The notes: generated from the sequence alone by a model not told the origin. DNA of 64,000 bases from Amycolatopsis thermophila (GCF_030814215.1 NZ_JAUSUT010000001.1:4030001-4094000), one strand, 5' to 3'; positions 28,615 through 38,025 are shown, counted from the stretch's first letter. Translations and numbers: made by a program.

Positions 28615-29411
28615 GCGCACCCGCGACGGAGGCCGGACGCGCCCGCGTCGCCGGGCGCACGCTGCGCACGGACCGCTGGTGGGTCCCGCCGCTGATCACC
28701 ACGCTCGGGCTGGCCACGTTCGTGATCTACGCCGGCATCCGCTCGTTCGTGCGCAGCGCGTACTACGTGCCGGAATACCACTACCTCACGCCGTTCTACT
28801 CGCCGTGCCTGAGCGATTCGTGCGTGCCCGGGTCGAGCCACTTCGGCACGCCGTTCGGTGAGCTGCCGGGCTGGATCCCGCTGGCGTTCCTGTCCCTGCC
28901 GTTCCTGCTCGGGTTCCGGCTGACCTGCTACTACTACCGCAAGGCCTACTACCGGTCGGTGTGGTTCTCCCCGCCCGCGTGCGCGGTCACCGAGCCGCAC
29001 GGCCGCTACACCGGGGAGACCCGGCTGCCGCTGATCCTGCAGAACGCGCACCGCTACTTCTTCTACGTGGCCGCGATCATCTCCGTCATCAACACCTACG
29101 ACGCGATCGTGGCGTTCCACGGGAGGACCGGCGGGTTCGGGTTCGGGCTGGGGAACCTGATCCTGCTCGGCAACGTGATCATGCTCTGGGCCTACACCGT
29201 GTCCTGCCACTCGTGCCGGCACGTGGTCGGCGGGCGGCTGAAACACTTCTCCCGCCATCCGGTCCGGTACTGGATGTGGACCCAGGTGACCAGGCTCAAC
29301 AACCGGCACATGATGCTCGCGTGGATCACCCTCGGCACGTTGGTGGTCACCGATCTGTACGTGATGCTGGTGGCGAGCGACGTGATTCCCGACTTGCGTT
29401 TCATCGACTGA
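28611..29411 (+). CDS. sdhC: succinate dehydrogenase membrane subunit (Sdh1 type)
   Basis: This 266-aa protein has five membrane helices and conserved His residues (QNAHRYFFY, CHSCRHVVGG, NNRHMMLAW) suited to bind heme b. It corresponds to Rv0249c of the mycobacterial Sdh1 complex, in which one larger anchor replaces the usual SdhC plus SdhD. The start (GTG) overlaps the upstream gene by GTGA. It passes electrons from succinate oxidation to menaquinone. Confidence 0.9.
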   Translation: MSAPATEAGRARVAGRTLRTDRWWVPPLITTLGLATFVIYAGIRSFVRSAYYVPEYHYLTPFYSPCLSDSCVPGSSHFGTPFGELPGWIPLAFLSLPFLLGFRLTCYYYRKAYYRSVWFSPPACAVTEPHGRYTGETRLPLILQNAHRYFFYVAAIISVINTYDAIVAFHGRTGGFGFGLGNLILLGNVIMLWAYTVSCHSCRHVVGGRLKHFSRHPVRYWMWTQVTRLNNRHMMLAWITLGTLVVTDLYVMLVASDVIPDLRFID

Positions 29412-29433
29412 CAAGGGCGTTAGGTGGCGTTGA

Positions 29434-31347
29434 ATGACCGAGGTCGAGCGGCACAGTTATGACGTGGTGGTGATCGGTGCCGGCGGCGCCGGTCTGCGGG
29501 CGGTGATCGAGGCGCGGCAGCGCGGGCTCTCGGTGGCGGTGGTGTGCAAGTCGCTGTTCGGCAAGGCGCACACCGTCATGGCCGAGGGCGGGTGCGCCGC
29601 CGCGATGGGCAACGCCAACGAGCGCGACAGCTGGCAGGTGCACTTCCGGGACACCATGCGCGGCGGCAAGTTCCTGAACAACTGGCGCATGGCGGAGCTG
29701 CACGCGAAGGAGGCGCCGGACCGGGTCTGGGAGCTGGAGACCTACGGCGCGCTGTTCGACCGGACGCCGGACGGCCGGATCAGCCAGCGCAACTTCGGCG
29801 GGCACACCTACCCCCGCCTGGCCCACGTGGGCGACCGGACCGGGCTCGAGCTGATCCGCACGATGCAGCAGAAGATCGTCTCGTTGCAGCAGGAGGACCT
29901 GCGCGACTTCGGCGACTACGAGGCCAAGCTCAAGGTCTTCGCCGAGTGCACGATCACCGAGCTGCTCAAGGACGGCGACCGGATCGCCGGCGCGTTCGGG
30001 TACTGGCGCGAGAGCGGCCGGTTCATCCTGTTCGAGGCGCCCGCCGTGGTGCTCGCGACCGGCGGCATCGGCAAGTCGTTCAAGGTCACGTCGAACTCGT
30101 GGGAGTACACCGGCGACGGGCACGCGCTCGCGCTGCGCGCCGGGGCGAAGCTGATCAACATGGAGTTCGTCCAGTTCCACCCCACGGGGATGGTCTGGCC
30201 GCCCAGCGTCAAGGGCATCCTCGTCACCGAGGGCGTGCGCGGCGACGGTGGCGTGCTGAAGAACTCCGAGGACAAGCGGTTCATGTTCGACTACGTGCCG
30301 GACGTGTTCAAGGGCCAGTACGCCGACTCCGAGGAAGAGGCCGACCGCTGGTACACCGATCAGGAGAACAACCGCCGCACGCCGGACCTGCTGCCGCGCG
30401 ACGAGGTGGCGCGGGCGATCAACTCCGAGGTCAAGGCGGGGCGCGGATCGCCGCACGGCGGCGTGTTCCTGGACATCGCCAGCCGCCTGACGCCGGAGGA
30501 GATCCGCAAGCGGCTGCCGTCGATGTACCACCAGTTCCGGGAACTGGCCGATGTGGACATCACCGCCGAGCCGATGGAGGTCGGGCCGACCTGCCACTAC
30601 GTGATGGGCGGCATCGAGGTCGACCCGGACACCGCGGCCTCCAGCGTGCGCGGGCTGTTCGCCGCGGGCGAGTGTTCCGGCGGGATGCACGGGTCGAACC
30701 GGCTGGGCGGCAACTCGCTGTCCGACCTGCTGGTGTTCGGGCGCCGCGCGGGTCTCGGCGCGGCGTCCTATGTGGAGGGCCTGCAGACCCGGCCGTCGGT
30801 GGCCCAGTCCGATGTCGACAAAGCGGCCCGGACGGCGCTGGTCCCGTTCGACCCGCCCGCGGAGGGGGTCGAGGAGAACCCGTACACCCTGCACAGCGAG
30901 CTGCAGCAGTCGATGAACGACCTCGTCGGCATCATCCGCAAGGCCGAGGAGATCGAGCAGGCGCTGGCGAAGCTCGACGAGATCAAGAAGCGGATCCGCA
31001 ACGTCACCGTCGAGGGCCACCGGCAGTTCAACCCCGGCTGGCACCTCGCCGTGGACCTGCGGAACATGCTGCTGGTCAGCGAGTGCGTGGCGCGGGCGGC
31101 GCTGATGCGGACCGAAAGCCGCGGCGGGCACACGCGCGACGACTACCCGCAGATGGATTCCCGGTGGCGCAACACCCTCCTGGTGTGCAGCGCCTCCGGC
31201 GACGACCCGCTCGCGCTCGAGGTCGACGTCAAGCCCAAGGAGCAGGAGCCGATGCGGCCCGAGCTGCTGGAGCTGTTCGAGCTGAGCGAGCTGGAGAAGT
31301 ACTACACCGACGAAGAGCTGGCGGACCACCCCGGGAGGCAGTCGTGA
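29434..31347 (+). CDS. sdhA: succinate dehydrogenase/fumarate reductase flavoprotein subunit
   Basis: This 637-aa protein has the N-terminal FAD dinucleotide fold (VVVIGAGGAGLRAVIEA), the covalent-flavin His region (KAHTVMAEGGCAAAMG), the active-site block QFHPTGM, and GLFAAGECSGGMHGSNRLGGNSL. It oxidises succinate to fumarate in the TCA cycle. It lies 22 bases after the membrane subunit gene and overlaps sdhB by GTGA, so subunit translation is probably coupled. Confidence 0.96.
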   Translation: MTEVERHSYDVVVIGAGGAGLRAVIEARQRGLSVAVVCKSLFGKAHTVMAEGGCAAAMGNANERDSWQVHFRDTMRGGKFLNNWRMAELHAKEAPDRVWELETYGALFDRTPDGRISQRNFGGHTYPRLAHVGDRTGLELIRTMQQKIVSLQQEDLRDFGDYEAKLKVFAECTITELLKDGDRIAGAFGYWRESGRFILFEAPAVVLATGGIGKSFKVTSNSWEYTGDGHALALRAGAKLINMEFVQFHPTGMVWPPSVKGILVTEGVRGDGGVLKNSEDKRFMFDYVPDVFKGQYADSEEEADRWYTDQENNRRTPDLLPRDEVARAINSEVKAGRGSPHGGVFLDIASRLTPEEIRKRLPSMYHQFRELADVDITAEPMEVGPTCHYVMGGIEVDPDTAASSVRGLFAAGECSGGMHGSNRLGGNSLSDLLVFGRRAGLGAASYVEGLQTRPSVAQSDVDKAARTALVPFDPPAEGVEENPYTLHSELQQSMNDLVGIIRKAEEIEQALAKLDEIKKRIRNVTVEGHRQFNPGWHLAVDLRNMLLVSECVARAALMRTESRGGHTRDDYPQMDSRWRNTLLVCSASGDDPLALEVDVKPKEQEPMRPELLELFELSELEKYYTDEELADHPGRQS

Positions 31348-32099
31348 GCTACAAGGCCTCGTTCCGCGTGTGGCGCGGCGATGCGTCCGGCGGTGGCCTG
31401 CAGGACTTCACCGTCGAGGTCAACGAGGGCGAGGTCGTGCTCGACATCATCCACCGGTTGCAGGCCACCCAGGCCTCGGACCTGGCCGTGCGGTGGAACT
31501 GCAAGGCCGGCAAGTGCGGGTCCTGCTCGGCGGAGATCAACGGCCGTCCGCGGCTGCTGTGCATGACCCGCATGTCGGTCTTCGCCGAGGACGAGGTCGT
31601 CACGGTCACGCCGATGCGCACGTTCCCGGTGATCCGCGACCTCGTCACCGACGTCTCGTACAACTACACGAAGGCGCGCGAGATCCCCGCGTTCACGCCG
31701 CCGCCGGAGCTGAAACCGGGCGAGTACCGGATGAAGCAGGTGGACGTCGAGCGCTCGCAGGAGTTCCGCAAGTGCATCGAGTGCTTCCTGTGCCAGAACA
31801 CCTGCCACGTGATCCGCGACCACGAGGAGAACAAGGAGCACTTCGCCGGGCCGCGGTTCCTGATGCGGATCGCCGAGCTGGAGATGCACCCGCTCGACGT
31901 GGCCGACCGCCGTCACGCCGCCCAGGACGAGCACGGGCTCGGGTACTGCAACATCACCAAGTGCTGCACGGAGGTCTGCCCGGAGAACATCCACATCACG
32001 GACAACGCGCTGATCCCGATGAAGGAGCGCGTGGTGGACCGCCGTTACGACCCGGTGGTGTGGCTGGGCAGCAAGATCTTCCGCCGCAAGGGCGAGTAG
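31344..32099 (+). CDS. sdhB: succinate dehydrogenase/fumarate reductase iron-sulfur subunit
   Basis: This 251-aa protein carries the 2Fe-2S motif (CKAGKCGSCSAEINGRPRLLC) and two further cysteine clusters, CIECFLCQNTCH and CNITKCCTEVCPENI, for the 4Fe-4S and 3Fe-4S centres. The GTG start overlaps the sdhA stop. It connects the flavin to the membrane heme subunit. A strong hairpin follows directly after its stop. Confidence 0.95.
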   Translation: MSYKASFRVWRGDASGGGLQDFTVEVNEGEVVLDIIHRLQATQASDLAVRWNCKAGKCGSCSAEINGRPRLLCMTRMSVFAEDEVVTVTPMRTFPVIRDLVTDVSYNYTKAREIPAFTPPPELKPGEYRMKQVDVERSQEFRKCIECFLCQNTCHVIRDHEENKEHFAGPRFLMRIAELEMHPLDVADRRHAAQDEHGLGYCNITKCCTEVCPENIHITDNALIPMKERVVDRRYDPVVWLGSKIFRRKGE

Positions 32100-32102
32100 G
32101 AA

Positions 32103-32139
32103 GGGGACAAGCGCGGACTATCGGTCCGCGCTTGTCCCC
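32103..32139 (+). terminator. terminator-like 16-bp perfect hairpin after sdhB
   Basis: GGGGACAAGCGCGGAC (32103-32118) pairs perfectly with 32124-32139 around the loop TATCG. It begins three bases after the sdhB stop and also faces the minus-strand DUF262 gene that ends at 32179, so it can isolate both transcripts. Confidence 0.85.
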
Positions 32140-32178
32140 GCGGGCCTGATCGGTGTTCCGGCAGCTCAAGGTGCGAGG

Positions 32179-34470
32179 TTACGCCCCCCAACGCGTACCT
32201 ATGTATTCGTGCGCTTCGGAGATGCCCAATTGCCTGGTCGTGTTGTTGGCACGCACGAAGAAAGCTTCGTCGTTCTTGGTGACACGGGCGAACACCGGCT
32301 TCGAAGATGGGCTGACGTCGATCACTACGACCCACTCGCCTTCGGCCTTCTCCGCTCGTGCCCGGGTGTGCAGGGTCACTGGGCCGGCCCCACACGCACT
32401 CACCAAACCCGAAGTGACGGCGTTCAAGTACTTGTCCACGTCCATACCCGAAGCGTCGAAATCCGATGCCAAACCGAGTATCCGCTTGTCGTCGGTGATG
32501 CCGATTGCGAGCGTCCCGCCGGTACCGCTGTTGAGGAACGCGGCGACGGTCTTGATGACCGCATCACTGGGGAACTTGGCCTTGCCCGAGTCGGCCCGTT
32601 GACCGATTCCGGTCTGTTTGAACTCGACTTCGAACGACTCTTCCTGGGACAGGAGTTCCTGGACCGTGTGACCGGTCCACGCTCTTTCACCGCTTCCAGG
32701 AACTGCGGCCGTACCGGTCCGCAGCTTTTCGAAGGCGGTCTTGATCACCAGGGCGAGATGCTTGCGCCGTCGGTCGAGAAACTCTTCGTACTCGAGCTGC
32801 TCCCAGCCTTCGGGGAGCCCATGGAGGAAGCGCGTCTTGTCCTGCTGCTCCTCAGGGACGTATGATTCCCACAGTTTGGGAAAGTAGTCCAGTGGTGATT
32901 CCGTGCTCGGTTTCTTGCCGGCGGGCCATTCGAGGATCGCATAGTTCGCCAGCTGGTTGAGGCGACTGACACCGTGTATCCCTGTCGACTCGAGGTACTT
33001 CCGCCGGAAGAGCTGGTAGCGGTCCGCTGAGGTTTTCTTTGGCTTCGTGGAAGGGTCCAGCAAGTCGCTCACGGGCATCGAGGTGAAGAGAACGTTGGCT
33101 TCGAGCAAGGTCAGCGAGGCGTGGTATGCGAAGAGGCTGGGGGAGTAGCTCGCCGATGTTGCGAGTAGGTCCGGAAGCGCGACGTCCCAGAAGTCGTTGG
33201 TCAGCTGAGTGTTGATCACACCGTCGAGGATGGAGATGAACTCCTCGCCTGTCCGTGCCTCGGCGAACCGCCGTAGATCCTGTTCCATCCGGCTTTCGGA
33301 AGATCCGGTGTACCTCCCGGTCAACGAGCACATGAAGAACCATCGCGCGATGACCGGCTTCAGGTCGGTGTAGCTTATGTCGTAGTCGCTCTTCGCGATC
33401 AGGAACGCGATGTACGAGAAGACGATCGTGAATCGCGACGTGATCATCGCGCCGCTGCGGTAACCCGCGTGACGAAGTGCTCCGAGGAACTCGTGCCAGT
33501 TGTCGAGGTCAAGCGCTTCCCGTTGTGCCGCCCGGAGCAGGTCGAACTGTCGCTCTCTGGCGTCGGGCGAGATCCGCCCGGTGTCCAGCTCCTTGCCGCG
33601 CAGGACCGGATAGACGGCTTGGAGTCGCGCGCGACGCAGCCCCAGTCCGACGGTCACCCGCAGGAGTTCATCCGGGTTTGGTATGAAGAAGTTGTTGTAG
33701 GGAGTACCGCTGGCGGTCTTGGGGTGGCGGGCGGAGTAGCAGAACTGCTCGAGCTCTTGACGGCCGGCGTCCCAATGGACCGACATGAGCGTGAGGATGA
33801 AGTCTGCCTGCTTGAGTTCGACCCCTTCGGAGTTGATCCGCACGAAGATGTCGGCAACTTCCTCCTCCGAAGCACTCGCCGACAGCTCGAGCGCGGTGAA
33901 CGGGTAGTCGCGGAGGTCGTAGAGCCTATCGATCGCCTCGATGATGTGATCTTCCTCTGCCGGGCTCACGTCCCGACTACTGCGGAGGCGGTCGATGAAC
34001 TCGGTCTGGAATCTGTGGCGAGACTTCGGGCCCGACCACAGGTGTGAAATGTTCGAGATGTACTCAGGATCTTTGTCTATTGCTGCATCGGGTACGGCGA
34101 AGCGGCGGTCCCGGGGGCGGAACGCGATGGTCAGTCGTGACTGTTGATATTCATCATCCAGGACGGGGCGATCCTTGATCACCGAGTAAAGCGATGTCAG
34201 CCTCTGCTGGCCGTCGACTATCAGGCGGCGCGCGACCTGCTGCTTCTCGTTGAACCCGATCTGCCGCGTCGTAGCAGGGTTCGCCGGGTTCTCCCAGAAC
34301 AGGAAATAGCCGACTGGGAATCCGCGATACATCGAGTCGAACAGGTCGCGCACCTTGGTGCGGGACCACACGAATGGACGCTGGATCTCAGGTAATCCGA
34401 TATCGCCGTCTTCGATCTCCGCCAAAAGCTTCGACAGCTGGTAGTTTACTTCTCGAAACAGCGCCTTCAC
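32179..34470 (-). CDS. DUF262 (GmrSD-type)-AlbA_2 fusion, putative anti-phage protein
   Basis: This 763-aa protein has three parts. The first (about 1-250) is a DUF262 ParB-like NTPase domain with IQRPFVW (29-35), DGQQR (86-90) and VADIFVRINSEG. The second (about 470-535) resembles the C-terminal HNH module of GmrSD proteins: NQLAN and DYFP are kept, but the usual HHxFP motif reads YQLFR (485-489). The third (about 610-750) is an AlbA_2/Schlafen-like domain with EVEFK and AFLNSGTGGTLAIGI. GTG was chosen because GAGGGGAGG precedes it. GC is visibly lower than in its neighbours, suggesting acquisition. Type IV restriction or abortive defence is inferred. Confidence 0.82.
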   Translation of the reverse strand: MKALFREVNYQLSKLLAEIEDGDIGLPEIQRPFVWSRTKVRDLFDSMYRGFPVGYFLFWENPANPATTRQIGFNEKQQVARRLIVDGQQRLTSLYSVIKDRPVLDDEYQQSRLTIAFRPRDRRFAVPDAAIDKDPEYISNISHLWSGPKSRHRFQTEFIDRLRSSRDVSPAEEDHIIEAIDRLYDLRDYPFTALELSASASEEEVADIFVRINSEGVELKQADFILTLMSVHWDAGRQELEQFCYSARHPKTASGTPYNNFFIPNPDELLRVTVGLGLRRARLQAVYPVLRGKELDTGRISPDARERQFDLLRAAQREALDLDNWHEFLGALRHAGYRSGAMITSRFTIVFSYIAFLIAKSDYDISYTDLKPVIARWFFMCSLTGRYTGSSESRMEQDLRRFAEARTGEEFISILDGVINTQLTNDFWDVALPDLLATSASYSPSLFAYHASLTLLEANVLFTSMPVSDLLDPSTKPKKTSADRYQLFRRKYLESTGIHGVSRLNQLANYAILEWPAGKKPSTESPLDYFPKLWESYVPEEQQDKTRFLHGLPEGWEQLEYEEFLDRRRKHLALVIKTAFEKLRTGTAAVPGSGERAWTGHTVQELLSQEESFEVEFKQTGIGQRADSGKAKFPSDAVIKTVAAFLNSGTGGTLAIGITDDKRILGLASDFDASGMDVDKYLNAVTSGLVSACGAGPVTLHTRARAEKAEGEWVVVIDVSPSSKPVFARVTKNDEAFFVRANNTTRQLGISEAHEYIGTRWGA

Positions 34471-34516
34471 CAGGCGCCTCCCCTCAGATGCGTCCGCTGC
34501 TGTAACGGCCTGTCGT

Positions 34517-34563
34517 AGATCGCACCGTTTCCGTAACTCCCGCGGGGAGATCGATACCGTTTC
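34517..34563 (-). promoter_or_regulatory. candidate operator of the DUF262-AlbA_2 gene
   Basis: The near-identical boxes AGATCGCACCGTTTC (34517-34531) and AGATCGATACCGTTTC (34548-34563) are 31 bases apart, with the palindromic element CTCCCGCGGGGAG between them. They lie 47 to 93 bases upstream of the GTG start, a likely place for a dimeric regulator. The binder is unknown. Confidence 0.35.
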
Positions 34564-34592
34564 GTGTCCTACCGTGGTCGAGCCTTCGGTGT

Positions 34593-35756
34593 CTACCGCT
34601 GCGCCATCGCGTCGATGGTCGCCGGGTCTAGCACCTCGTCGGCGACCAGCCCGGCCACACCCGTCAGCGTGGTGTTCACGCCGATCGCGCAGGGGCCGAT
34701 GTCGAGGTGGTCCAGCGAGCTGGTGTGCGCGCCTGCCAGCACCACCTCGCGCAGGCCCTCCAGGAACGGCGGCAGCACCCCGATGGCGCCGCCCACCCGC
34801 AGGAACCGCGGGTTGATGATCGTCACGACGGTGGCCAGCACGGTGCCCACCAGCCGCCCGGCGTCCCGTGTCACGCGGACCGCCTCGGCGTTCCCGGCAC
34901 GCACCCGGCGCAGCACGTCCTCCGCCGTGCGGACGCCGGACGGCCGCAACGACCTGATCACCGCCTGCCCGCTCGCGATCGCCGACACGCATCCGCGCCG
35001 GCCGCAGTCGCAGCGCAGGTCGGAGCCTTCGATGCGGATGTGGCCGACCTCGCCCGCGCACCCGGTCTCGCCGCGGTGCACCCGCCCGGAGATCACCATC
35101 CCCGCGCCGATTCCGGTCCCCACCTTCACCCCGACCAGCGCGGCCCGTGGCCGGTCCAGTTCGCAGTAGGCGCCGAACGCCAGCGCGTTCGCGTCGTTCT
35201 CCAAGATCACCGGCACCGACAGGGCGTCCTCGAAACCGTCGCGCAGCCGGACGCCCAGCCACTCCGACATCGACGGCGGCGCGATCGTCGTGCCGGTGTC
35301 GTGGTCGATCTGGCCGGGCACGCTCAGGCCGACCGCGCACAGGCTGTCCGCTCGTCCCTCGCGGGCCAGCAGCTCGCGCCCGGTGGCCAGCACGAACGAC
35401 AGCGTCTCGCCGGGCGGGTGCCCGGACGGCAGCGGGCGGTGGACCTGCCCGAACACCGTGCCGCGCAGGTCGGTGACCGCGATCGTCGCGTGCCGCTGCC
35501 CGATGTCGGCCACCAGCGCCGTGCGGCCCGTGTCGTTCGCGGCGAGCACCTCCGCCGGCCGGCCGCCGCTGGACGCGCGGTGCCCCTCCTGGCGCAGCAG
35601 CCCGAGCCGGTGCAGCACGTCCAGCCGGTCGACCATCGTCGCGCGGGACAGGCCGACGCGGTCCTGCAGCTGCTGCCGCGTGAGCGGGCCCTCCGCACGC
35701 AGGAGGGCGAGGATGTGGCCGGCCGAGGTGGGCGAGCCGGTGCGTACCGGGGGCAT
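34593..35756 (-). CDS. ROK family transcriptional regulator
   Basis: This 387-aa protein has an N-terminal MarR-like winged helix (about 15-65; LTRQQLQDRVGLSRATMVDRL) and a C-terminal ROK domain with the zinc and sugar site GEVGHIRI plus CDCGRRGC. The kinase phosphate loop is degenerate (DIGQRH instead of DxGGT), as in repressors such as XylR/NagC. It is divergent from the ABC importer genes, so it is probably their repressor and senses a sugar. The ATG at 35756 was preferred; a GTG eight codons upstream is possible. Confidence 0.9.
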   Translation of the reverse strand: MPPVRTGSPTSAGHILALLRAEGPLTRQQLQDRVGLSRATMVDRLDVLHRLGLLRQEGHRASSGGRPAEVLAANDTGRTALVADIGQRHATIAVTDLRGTVFGQVHRPLPSGHPPGETLSFVLATGRELLAREGRADSLCAVGLSVPGQIDHDTGTTIAPPSMSEWLGVRLRDGFEDALSVPVILENDANALAFGAYCELDRPRAALVGVKVGTGIGAGMVISGRVHRGETGCAGEVGHIRIEGSDLRCDCGRRGCVSAIASGQAVIRSLRPSGVRTAEDVLRRVRAGNAEAVRVTRDAGRLVGTVLATVVTIINPRFLRVGGAIGVLPPFLEGLREVVLAGAHTSSLDHLDIGPCAIGVNTTLTGVAGLVADEVLDPATIDAMAQR

Positions 35757-35826
35757 GTTGACAGGGTCTCTCGGGAGCACTTATGTTCAATGACCAGACA
35801 GAAGTCTAGACGTCGACCACTGGGGT

Positions 35827-37156
35827 GTGAACTGGATGTGCGCGGCCCGCCTTCCCGGCAGCGGCCCCAGCCGTCGTACCGTCCTCCAGGGGGTCTTCCT
35901 GGCCGGCGCCGCGTCGATGGCCGCCGGGTGCGTCGGGTTCGCGACCACGGGCGGCGGGGGCATGGTCTTCCTGTCCACGCAGTTCCGGCCGGTCGCGGAG
36001 GCCGAGCGCTTCCGCGGGTTCCTCGCGAAGACGTTCCCGGGCTCGGTCAGCTACGTCACGATCGAGGAGGGGCCGTTCGCCAGCCAGGTGCAGAGCCAGG
36101 TCGGCGCCGGACGCACCCAGGTCGGCCTGCTCGGCGGGTCGCACAGCGACCTCGCACCGCTCGCGGGGGAGTACCTGGAGGACGTCTCCGGCGTCCCGGC
36201 CGGGCAGGGCTACCCCGCGGAGTTCCTGACGCTGGCCAGGGCCGGTACGCGGCAGTCCTGGTACGTCCCGTGGGCGCAGGCCGGCTTCGTGCTCGCCGCG
36301 CACGAGGACGCCCTGCAGCACCTGCCGCCGGGCGCGGACCCGGACACCCTGACCTACGACCAGTTCCTCGACTGGGCCGTCGCCGCGCGCCGCGCCAACG
36401 GCAACCGGCCGATGCTGGGCCTGCCGTGCGGGCCGAAGGGGCTCTACCACCGGTTCCTGCAGGGCTACCTGCTGCCCTCGTTCACCGGCGGCCAGATGAC
36501 CACGTTCCGCTCGCCCGAGGCGGTCACCGCGTGGCAGTACCTCAAGGAGCTGTGGGCCAACACCAGCCCGTCCAGCACCACCTACGACTTCATGCAGGAA
36601 CCGCTGCGGGCCGGCGCGGTGCGGGTCGGGTGGGACCACGTCGCACGCCTGGTCGACGCGCCCGGTGACGAGCCGGGGCGCTGGCGCATGCTGCCCGCAC
36701 CCCGCGGCCCGCGCGGCCTGGGCCACATGGCCGTCGTGCTCGGCCTCGCCATCCCCCGGGGCAGCACCGACCGCCACCAGGCCGAGCAGGTGATCCAGGC
36801 CCTGTCCACGCCGCGGGCGCAGGTCGAGCTGCTGCGGTCCAACGGCTTCTTCCCCGGTGGTCGACGCGCCGATCCCCGGCGACCTGCCGCCCGCCCTCCA
36901 GCTGGAAGCCGGGGCGGTGCGGCGGCAGCGGGACGCGCCCGGCGCGATCCTGTCGCTGCTGCCGGTCGGCCTCGGCACCCGCGAGGGTGAGGTCACCAAG
37001 GCGTTCAAGGACTCCTTCCAGGCGATCGTCCTCGACGGTGCCGACATTCGGTCCACTCTGGACAGTCAGGCGAAGGTGCTGCAGAAGGTGTTCGACGACC
37101 TGAAGGTGCCGTGCTGGGCACCGGACCCGCCCGCGGCGCGTTGCGAGGTGGCCTGA
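35827..37156 (+). pseudogene. ABC sugar transporter substrate-binding lipoprotein, frameshifted
   Basis: A 442-aa binding protein is split by an apparent extra C in the run CCCC at 36852-36855. Before it the frame reads to SNGFFP; after it the other frame continues VVDAPIPGDLPP to CEVA and ends at 37156, exactly where the permease starts. The uncorrected frame runs to a nonsense tail ending at 36990. The N-terminus has a twin-arginine signal (SRRTVLQ, Arg16-17) and a lipobox ending at Cys35, so it would be a Tat-exported lipoprotein of the extracellular solute-binding family 1. A sequencing error in a homopolymer is as likely as a true mutation. Confidence 0.82.
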
Positions 37157-38025
37157 TGGCGGTGGCCGTTCTGGAGGCGGGGAAGAGGCGCCGCCTGGCC
37201 GGTTCGCCGTGGCTGCTGCTCGCGCCCTCGGTCGTGTTCATGCTGGCGCTGTTCGGCTGGCCGGTGGTCCAGGCGCTGATCTCGGCGTTCACCGACGAAT
37301 CCGGGTTCACGCTCGCCGCGTGGGACCGGCTCTTCGGCGACCCGTACTTCCTGAAAGCGCTGCGCAACACGCTGCTGCTGATCGCCATCGTGGTGCCGGT
37401 CCAGCTGGTGCTCGCCGTCGCGATGGCGCTGCTCGTGCAGGCCCGGCCGAAGTTCCTGTCCGGCCACTTCTACCTGTGGACGATCCCGCTCGCGGTGTCC
37501 GAGCTGGCCGCCGGCCTGGTGTGGCTGTCGGTGTTCGACAGCCGCGGCTACCTCAACTCGCTGCTGGTGTCCTGGGGCCTGTCCGGGACCGGTGTGCAGT
37601 GGCTGAGCTACACGAACACCGGCACGATGCTGCTGGCCGTGGTGATCGCGGAGATCTGGCGCGCCACGTCGCTGGTGTTCGTCATCGTCGTCGCCGGCAT
37701 CCAGATGGTGCCCAAGGACTTCGACGAGGCCGCGCAGGTGTTCGGCGCGAGCGCGTGGCAGCGGCTGTGGCACGTGACGCTGCCGCAGCTGAAGCCGAGC
37801 CTGCAGGTCGCGCTGATCCTGCGCACCATCCTGGCCATGCAGGCGTTCGCGGTCGCCCAGGCGCTCACCGGACGCGACTTCCCGCTCCTGGTCGGCGAGA
37901 CCTACCAGTGGTACGTCAACCTGCAGAACCCGGCCGTCGCCAGCGCCGCCGCACTGGTCGTGCTGGCGCTGTCGCTGGTCACCGCGCTGTTCTACCTGCG
38001 CACCATGCGGCAGGAGGCGAAATGA
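37156..38025 (+). CDS. carbohydrate ABC transporter permease 1 (MalF/UgpA-like)
   Basis: This 289-aa protein has six membrane helices and the EAA loop DEAAQVFGASAWQRLWHVTLPQL near residue 195. Its start overlaps the binding protein stop by one base (TGATG) and its end overlaps permease 2 by ATGA, so the importer is one operon. Its N-terminus (AGKRRRLAGSPWLLLAPSVVFM) is typical of the sugar-permease group. Confidence 0.92.
   Translation: MAVAVLEAGKRRRLAGSPWLLLAPSVVFMLALFGWPVVQALISAFTDESGFTLAAWDRLFGDPYFLKALRNTLLLIAIVVPVQLVLAVAMALLVQARPKFLSGHFYLWTIPLAVSELAAGLVWLSVFDSRGYLNSLLVSWGLSGTGVQWLSYTNTGTMLLAVVIAEIWRATSLVFVIVVAGIQMVPKDFDEAAQVFGASAWQRLWHVTLPQLKPSLQVALILRTILAMQAFAVAQALTGRDFPLLVGETYQWYVNLQNPAVASAAALVVLALSLVTALFYLRTMRQEAK

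Noticed and set aside
29401-31329. 642-codon open frame on the minus strand
   Set aside because: Antisense shadow of sdhA with no recognisable motif.
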